Shown here: piece by piece, positions 60,372 to 64,000 of the stretch
Position numbering within the stretch: the first letter of the stretch is position 1
Layout of the letters: every line of letters starts with the position of its first letter
NCBI RefSeq assembly: GCF_025345615.1
Contig: NZ_JAODWD010000005.1
Location: 372,001 to 436,000 of the forward strand
Direction: 5' to 3'
Length of the DNA: 64,000 nucleotides
Source: Mycobacterium deserti
GTDB lineage: Bacteria > Actinomycetota > Actinomycetes > Mycobacteriales > Mycobacteriaceae
Translations under genes and position numbers: made by a program
The notes under the pieces: model-generated
What the model was told of the DNA's origin: nothing
The model's database searches: none
The model's input: only the letters and a program-made list of their open reading frames with translations

Positions 60372-61486
60372 TGGATCCTGACCGTCAAGCCGACCTCGCC
60401 GCCCTCGACTCCACCCTGACCACGGTGGAGCGGGTGCTCGACGTCGAGGGGCTGCGCGTGCGCATCGAGAAGCTCGAGCAGGAGGCCTCCGACCCCAATC
60501 TGTGGGACGACCAGGCCCGTGCGCAGAAGGTCACCAGCGAGTTGTCGCACACGCAAGGTGAGCTGCGCCGCGTGGAGGAACTGCGCCAGCGTCTCGACGA
60601 CCTGCCCGTCCTTTACGAGATGGCCGACGAAGAAGGAGGTGCCAGCGGCACCGAAGCGCTGGCCGAAGCCGACGCCGAACTCAAGCAGCTGCGTGAGGAC
60701 ATCGAGGCCATGGAGGTCCGCACGCTGCTGTCCGGCGAGTACGACGAACGCGAGGCCTTGGTCAACATCCGTTCCGGCGCGGGCGGGGTCGACGCCGCCG
60801 ACTGGGCCGAGATGCTGATGCGGATGTACATCCGCTGGGCCGAGCAGCACAAGTACCCCGTCGAGGTCTACGACACCTCCTACGCCGAAGAGGCGGGCAT
60901 CAAGAGCGCCACCTTCGCGGTGCACGCACCGTTCGCCTACGGCACGCTCTCGGTCGAGCAGGGCACGCATCGGCTGGTGCGGATCAGCCCGTTCGACAAC
61001 CAGGGCCGCAGGCAGACTTCCTTCGCCGAAGTCGAGGTGCTGCCCGTCACCGAAACCACCGACCACATCGACATCCCGGAAGGTGACGTGCGGGTCGACG
61101 TGTACCGGTCGAGCGGCCCGGGCGGTCAGTCGGTGAACACCACCGACTCCGCGGTTCGACTCACCCACATCCCGACCGGTATCGTGGTCACCTGCCAGAA
61201 CGAGAAGTCGCAATTGCAGAACAAGGTCTCGGCGATGCGGGTTCTCCAGGCAAAGTTATTGGAGCGCAAGCGGTTAGAAGAACGTGCCGAACTCGACGCG
61301 TTGAAGGGCGACGGCGGCAGTTCGTGGGGCAACCAGATGCGTTCTTATGTGTTGCACCCGTACCAGATGGTCAAAGACCTGCGCACCGAACACGAAGTCG
61401 GTAATCCGGCGTCAGTACTGGACGGAGACATCGACGGGTTCCTCGAGGCCGGGATCCGTTGGCGCAACAGACGAGATGACGAATAG
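60371..61486 (+). CDS. prfB: Peptide chain release factor 2
   Basis: 371 residues. RF2 for UGA and UAA: the recognition motif SPF (RISPFDNQGRRQTSF) and the catalytic GGQ at 251-253 (SSGPGGQSVNTT). The reading frame is continuous from the GTG start; the programmed +1 frameshift used by many bacteria to autoregulate prfB is absent. A leaderless-type -10 lies upstream. The gene overlaps mscS by 11 bases. Confidence 0.95.
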   Translation: MDPDRQADLAALDSTLTTVERVLDVEGLRVRIEKLEQEASDPNLWDDQARAQKVTSELSHTQGELRRVEELRQRLDDLPVLYEMADEEGGASGTEALAEADAELKQLREDIEAMEVRTLLSGEYDEREALVNIRSGAGGVDAADWAEMLMRMYIRWAEQHKYPVEVYDTSYAEEAGIKSATFAVHAPFAYGTLSVEQGTHRLVRISPFDNQGRRQTSFAEVEVLPVTETTDHIDIPEGDVRVDVYRSSGPGGQSVNTTDSAVRLTHIPTGIVVTCQNEKSQLQNKVSAMRVLQAKLLERKRLEERAELDALKGDGGSSWGNQMRSYVLHPYQMVKDLRTEHEVGNPASVLDGDIDGFLEAGIRWRNRRDDE

Positions 61487-62492
61487 CAATCTGATCGCCC
61501 TATCCCTGGGGGACCGCTGGAGCGGCTTCTGGGACGGCAATGTCGGCTCCTGGATCCTCGAGCGCGGTGTGCCCATCGGGCTGCTGCTGATCGGCGGCCT
61601 GCTCGCGGCCCGGTTCATCAACTGGGGGGCGCGCCGGGTCGTCCGCCGGATCGACGCCGAATACCAGTCCAGTGACCAGCTGGTCCGCACCGAAAGCGCC
61701 AAGCATCGCCAGGCCGTTGCCTCGGTGATCTCCTGGGTGTCGGTGGCGCTGCTTTTCGTCATCGTGGCGGTCGAAGTGACCGACATCCTTGCCATCCCGA
61801 TCGGATCGCTGGTCGCCCCCGCCGCCGTGCTCGGCGCGGCGCTCGGTTTCGGCGCGCAGCGGCTGGTGCAGGATCTGTTGGCCGGTTTCTTCATCATCAC
61901 CGAGAAGCAGTACGGCTTCGGTGACCTAGTGTCGCTAACCGTCGCGGGCATCGCGGCTCCCGCCGACGGCACCGTCGTCGACGTCACCCTGCGCGTCACC
62001 AAGCTGCGGTCCGCCGAAGGCGAGATGTTCACCATTCCCAACGGGCAGATCGTGAAGTCGGTGAACCTGTCGAAGGACTGGGCGCGTGCCGTCATCGACA
62101 TCCCGGTGCCTGCTGCCGCCGACCTCAACGTCGTCAACGACCTGCTGCACGAGGTCGCCGAGAGCGCGATCGAGGACCCGGCGCTGAAGGATCTGCTGCT
62201 CGACGCACCGCAACTGATGGGTGTGGAAAGCATCGAACTGGACACCGTGAATCTGCGGATGGTCGCCCGCACGCTGCCCGGCAAGCAGTTCGAGGTGGGC
62301 AGGCGCATCCGCATCCTGGTGCTGCGCGCGCTCCGTCGCGCGGGCATCGTGTCGCTGCACGACGGCACCGCGGCCCCGATGGTCGAGGCCATCGTGCATC
62401 CCGCGACCGCGGGCGGCGCTGAGGCCGAGACCCAGGGTCCGGCCGACGAGCGCTCGCGCGAGGAGCGGGCGGGCACGGAGCAGACGAAATGA
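61476..62492 (+). CDS. MscS-family mechanosensitive channel
   Basis: 338 residues: three N-terminal membrane helices with a pore-like segment SLVAPAAVLGAALGFGAQRL, followed by the soluble MscS beta domain (EGEMFTIPNGQIVKSVNLSK). It releases solutes under membrane tension in the known family. ATG 61476 lies inside the 3' end of prfB. A polar tail rich in Glu/Ala ends the protein. Overlaps the next gene by 4 bases. Confidence 0.85.
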   Translation: MTNSNLIALSLGDRWSGFWDGNVGSWILERGVPIGLLLIGGLLAARFINWGARRVVRRIDAEYQSSDQLVRTESAKHRQAVASVISWVSVALLFVIVAVEVTDILAIPIGSLVAPAAVLGAALGFGAQRLVQDLLAGFFIITEKQYGFGDLVSLTVAGIAAPADGTVVDVTLRVTKLRSAEGEMFTIPNGQIVKSVNLSKDWARAVIDIPVPAAADLNVVNDLLHEVAESAIEDPALKDLLLDAPQLMGVESIELDTVNLRMVARTLPGKQFEVGRRIRILVLRALRRAGIVSLHDGTAAPMVEAIVHPATAGGAEAETQGPADERSREERAGTEQTK

Positions 62493-62935
62493 AATCCTGG
62501 GTGACGGCCAAATTCGGTCGCATGCGCATCTCGACGCTGGTGCTCGTCGTCGCGTTCATCGCGCTGTTCTGGGTGCACCAGAATTTCCAGCCCGAGCCGC
62601 CCGCGCCGGCGCCACCGCCTGCGGCTGTCGTACCGCCCGGCTTCGTGCCCGATCCGAACTACACCTGGGTGCCGCGCACGAATGTGCGCAGGCCGAAAGA
62701 ACCGGTGTACACCACGACGACGACGCCGCCGACCACCACGACGCCCACCAGTCCCACCACGACGACGACCCCGACGACTTCGCCGACGCCGACAACGACC
62801 GTGGTCGACCCGGACGGTTTCGGTCCGCTGCCGCCGGAGACGCAGACGCTGACGCCGACGACGTCGTTGCCCCCGACCACCGCTGCGCCGTTCGGCCCTC
62901 AAACGACGCCGGCGACCACGGCTCCGCCCAGCTAG
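62489..62935 (+). CDS. Membrane-anchored Pro/Thr-rich protein
   Basis: 148 residues. One N-terminal membrane anchor (STLVLVVAFIALFWVHQ), then a Pro-rich stretch, NYTWVPRTNVRRPKEPVY, and about 70 residues of Thr/Pro repeats with no globular domain. Probably an extracytoplasmic spacer or cell-wall-facing protein. It lies between mscS and ftsE, as a similar Pro-rich protein does in M. tuberculosis. Function unknown. Confidence 0.7.
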   Translation: MKSWVTAKFGRMRISTLVLVVAFIALFWVHQNFQPEPPAPAPPPAAVVPPGFVPDPNYTWVPRTNVRRPKEPVYTTTTTPPTTTTPTSPTTTTTPTTSPTPTTTVVDPDGFGPLPPETQTLTPTTSLPPTTAAPFGPQTTPATTAPPS

Positions 62936-62954
62936 CCGCATGACCGTTCACCGC

Positions 62955-62969
62955 TACACTGGCGAGCCG
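62955..62969 (+). promoter_or_regulatory. -10 element for a leaderless ftsE transcript
   Basis: TACACT (62955-62960) lies 8 bases before GTG 62969, with no Shine-Dalgarno box. Confidence 0.4.
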
Positions 62970-63661
62970 TGATGATCACCCTCGACCGTGTCAGCAAGCA
63001 GTACAAGTCGTCGGGCAGACCTGCCCTCGACAATGTGTCGCTCAAGATCGACAAGGGTGAGTTCGTCTTCCTGATCGGACCGTCGGGCTCGGGCAAGTCG
63101 ACGTTCATGCGGCTGCTGCTCGCCGAAGAACAACCGTCGGCCGGCGACATCCGGGTGTCCAAGTTCCACGTCAACAAGCTGCCCGGCCGCCACATCCCCG
63201 GTCTGCGCCAGGTGATCGGGTGCGTCTTCCAGGATTTCCGGCTGTTGCAGCAGAAGTCGGTGTTCGAGAACGTCGCCTTCGCGCTGGAGGTCATCGGCAA
63301 GCGCGCGGAGGTGATCAACCGTGTGGTGCCCGACGTGCTGGAGATGGTCGGCCTGTCCGGCAAGGCCAACCGGTTGCCCGGCGAGCTGTCCGGCGGCGAG
63401 CAACAGCGCGTCGCGATCGCCCGCGCCTTCGTCAACCGGCCGCTGGTCCTGCTCGCCGACGAACCCACGGGCAACCTGGACCCCGAAACCAGTAAGGACA
63501 TCATGGATCTGCTCGAGCGGATCAACCGCACCGGCACGACGGTGCTGATGGCCACCCACGACCATCACATCGTCGACTCGATGCGCCAGCGCGTCGTCGA
63601 ACTCGAACTCGGCAGGCTGGTTCGCGACGAGCAGCGTGGCGTCTACGGAATGGATCGCTAG
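62969..63661 (+). CDS. ftsE: Cell division ATP-binding protein FtsE
   Basis: 230 residues. Walker A GPSGSGKST (37-45), signature ELSGGEQQRVAIARAF, Walker B LVLLADEPTGNLDPE and the switch His in MATHDHHIV. With FtsX it forms the divisome ABC complex that activates cell-wall hydrolases. GTG 62969 starts three bases before an ATG. The stop shares a base with ftsX. Confidence 0.95.
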   Translation: MMITLDRVSKQYKSSGRPALDNVSLKIDKGEFVFLIGPSGSGKSTFMRLLLAEEQPSAGDIRVSKFHVNKLPGRHIPGLRQVIGCVFQDFRLLQQKSVFENVAFALEVIGKRAEVINRVVPDVLEMVGLSGKANRLPGELSGGEQQRVAIARAFVNRPLVLLADEPTGNLDPETSKDIMDLLERINRTGTTVLMATHDHHIVDSMRQRVVELELGRLVRDEQRGVYGMDR

Positions 63662-64000
63662 TGCGCTTCGGCTTCCTGATCAATGAGGTTCTGACCGGGT
63701 TCCGTCGCAACGTCACGATGACGGTTGCGATGATCCTGACCACCGCGATCTCGATCGGCTTGTTCGGCGGTGGGCTCCTGGTGGTGCGCCTGGCCGACCA
63801 GTCGCGCGACATCTATCTGGATCGCGTGGAGAGCCAGGTCTTTCTGACCAACGATGTCTCGGCCAACGATCCGACCTGCGACGCCGACCCGTGCCAGGCC
63901 CTGCGTCAACAGATCGAGGACCGCGACGACGTGCGGTCGGTGCGGTTTCTCAACCGCGACCAGGCCTACGACGACGCGATCAGGAAGTTCCCGCAGTACC
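63661..64000 (+). CDS. ftsX: Cell division protein FtsX, 5' part (cut by window end)
   Basis: The GTG at 63661 opens a frame of 113 codons to the window edge. It shows a cytoplasmic start, the first membrane helix (MTVAMILTTAISIGLFGGGL) and the beginning of the extracellular domain (YLDRVESQVFLTNDVSANDP). Its place after ftsE and its sequence fit FtsX. Confidence 0.9.
   Translation, partial: MRFGFLINEVLTGFRRNVTMTVAMILTTAISIGLFGGGLLVVRLADQSRDIYLDRVESQVFLTNDVSANDPTCDADPCQALRQQIEDRDDVRSVRFLNRDQAYDDAIRKFPQY

Noticed and set aside
61412..62941. 509-codon minus-strand frame opposite mscS
   Set aside because: Shadow frame with Arg/Ser-rich sequence; MscS and the Pro/Thr-rich gene on the plus strand explain the region.

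Overview
The window looks like a chromosomal segment of a mycobacterium, probably a rapid grower (Mycolicibacterium-like). It has high GC, an antigen 85 mycolyltransferase, F420-type oxidoreductases, many fatty-acid CoA enzymes and TetR regulators, and a full nuoA-nuoN operon beside an Rv3143-like response regulator. It also has the gene groups fadE24-fadE23-fadB4 and fprA / prfB / mscS / ftsE / ftsX known from M. tuberculosis. Recognition is by eye only; no database search was run.

Positions 1-5991 are the decayed right end of an integrated element. It holds an antitoxin and a conjugative relaxase that are both frameshifted, a frameshifted deaminase, an apparently intact trypsin-like protease with a C-terminal helix-turn-helix, and a small zinc-ribbon protein. 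It ends in the 3' part of a Met-type tRNA gene (5949-5991) without its 5' half, followed by the tRNA's own terminator. This is the expected right attachment junction of a tRNA-targeting integrase; the intact tRNA should lie to the left of the window.

Positions 6052-23688 are ordinary chromosome with short, often divergent or convergent units: a secreted esterase, a DivIVA-like membrane protein, a SodC lipoprotein with a Thr-rich tail, two quinone-oxidoreductase/hydrolase neighbours, a flavin monoamine oxidase, an F420-type oxidoreductase, a Baeyer-Villiger-type monooxygenase, an AraC regulator, TetR, a frameshifted PIG-L deacetylase, an SDR and a crotonase. Positions 23698-39066 are the 14-gene NADH:quinone oxidoreductase operon on the minus strand, in order A to N with overlapping or near-overlapping junctions. 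The crotonase and the SDR follow nuoN in the same direction.

Positions 39231-41281 hold the response regulator, a YceI protein, a SnoaL-like protein and a methyltransferase. Positions 41331-49013 are an eight-gene minus-strand catabolic unit: homogentisate-dioxygenase-like cupin, alpha/beta hydrolase, CoA transferase, HMG-CoA-lyase-like enzyme, TetR, acyl-CoA dehydrogenase, phosphotransferase and DUF6285. Most junctions overlap, and a palindromic site lies upstream. Its substrate is unknown. Positions 49086-51275 add a Ddn-like nitroreductase, a flavin monooxygenase and another TetR.

Positions 51587-64000 hold antigen 85, the fadB4/fadE23/fadE24 group, hisN, a methionine aminopeptidase divergent from a small XRE repressor, fprA, prfB, mscS, a Pro/Thr-rich protein, ftsE and the start of ftsX.

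The most unusual non-coding signals are: a 52-bp dispersed repeat that sits exactly at two convergent gene ends (18442-18493 and 41281-41332); a 32-bp tandem duplication that makes two chained ten-codon micro-ORFs between coupled genes (47847-47919); paired near-identical operators between map and its XRE neighbour (58477-58528); and duplicated 20-bp operator-like boxes before fadE24 (56347-56389).
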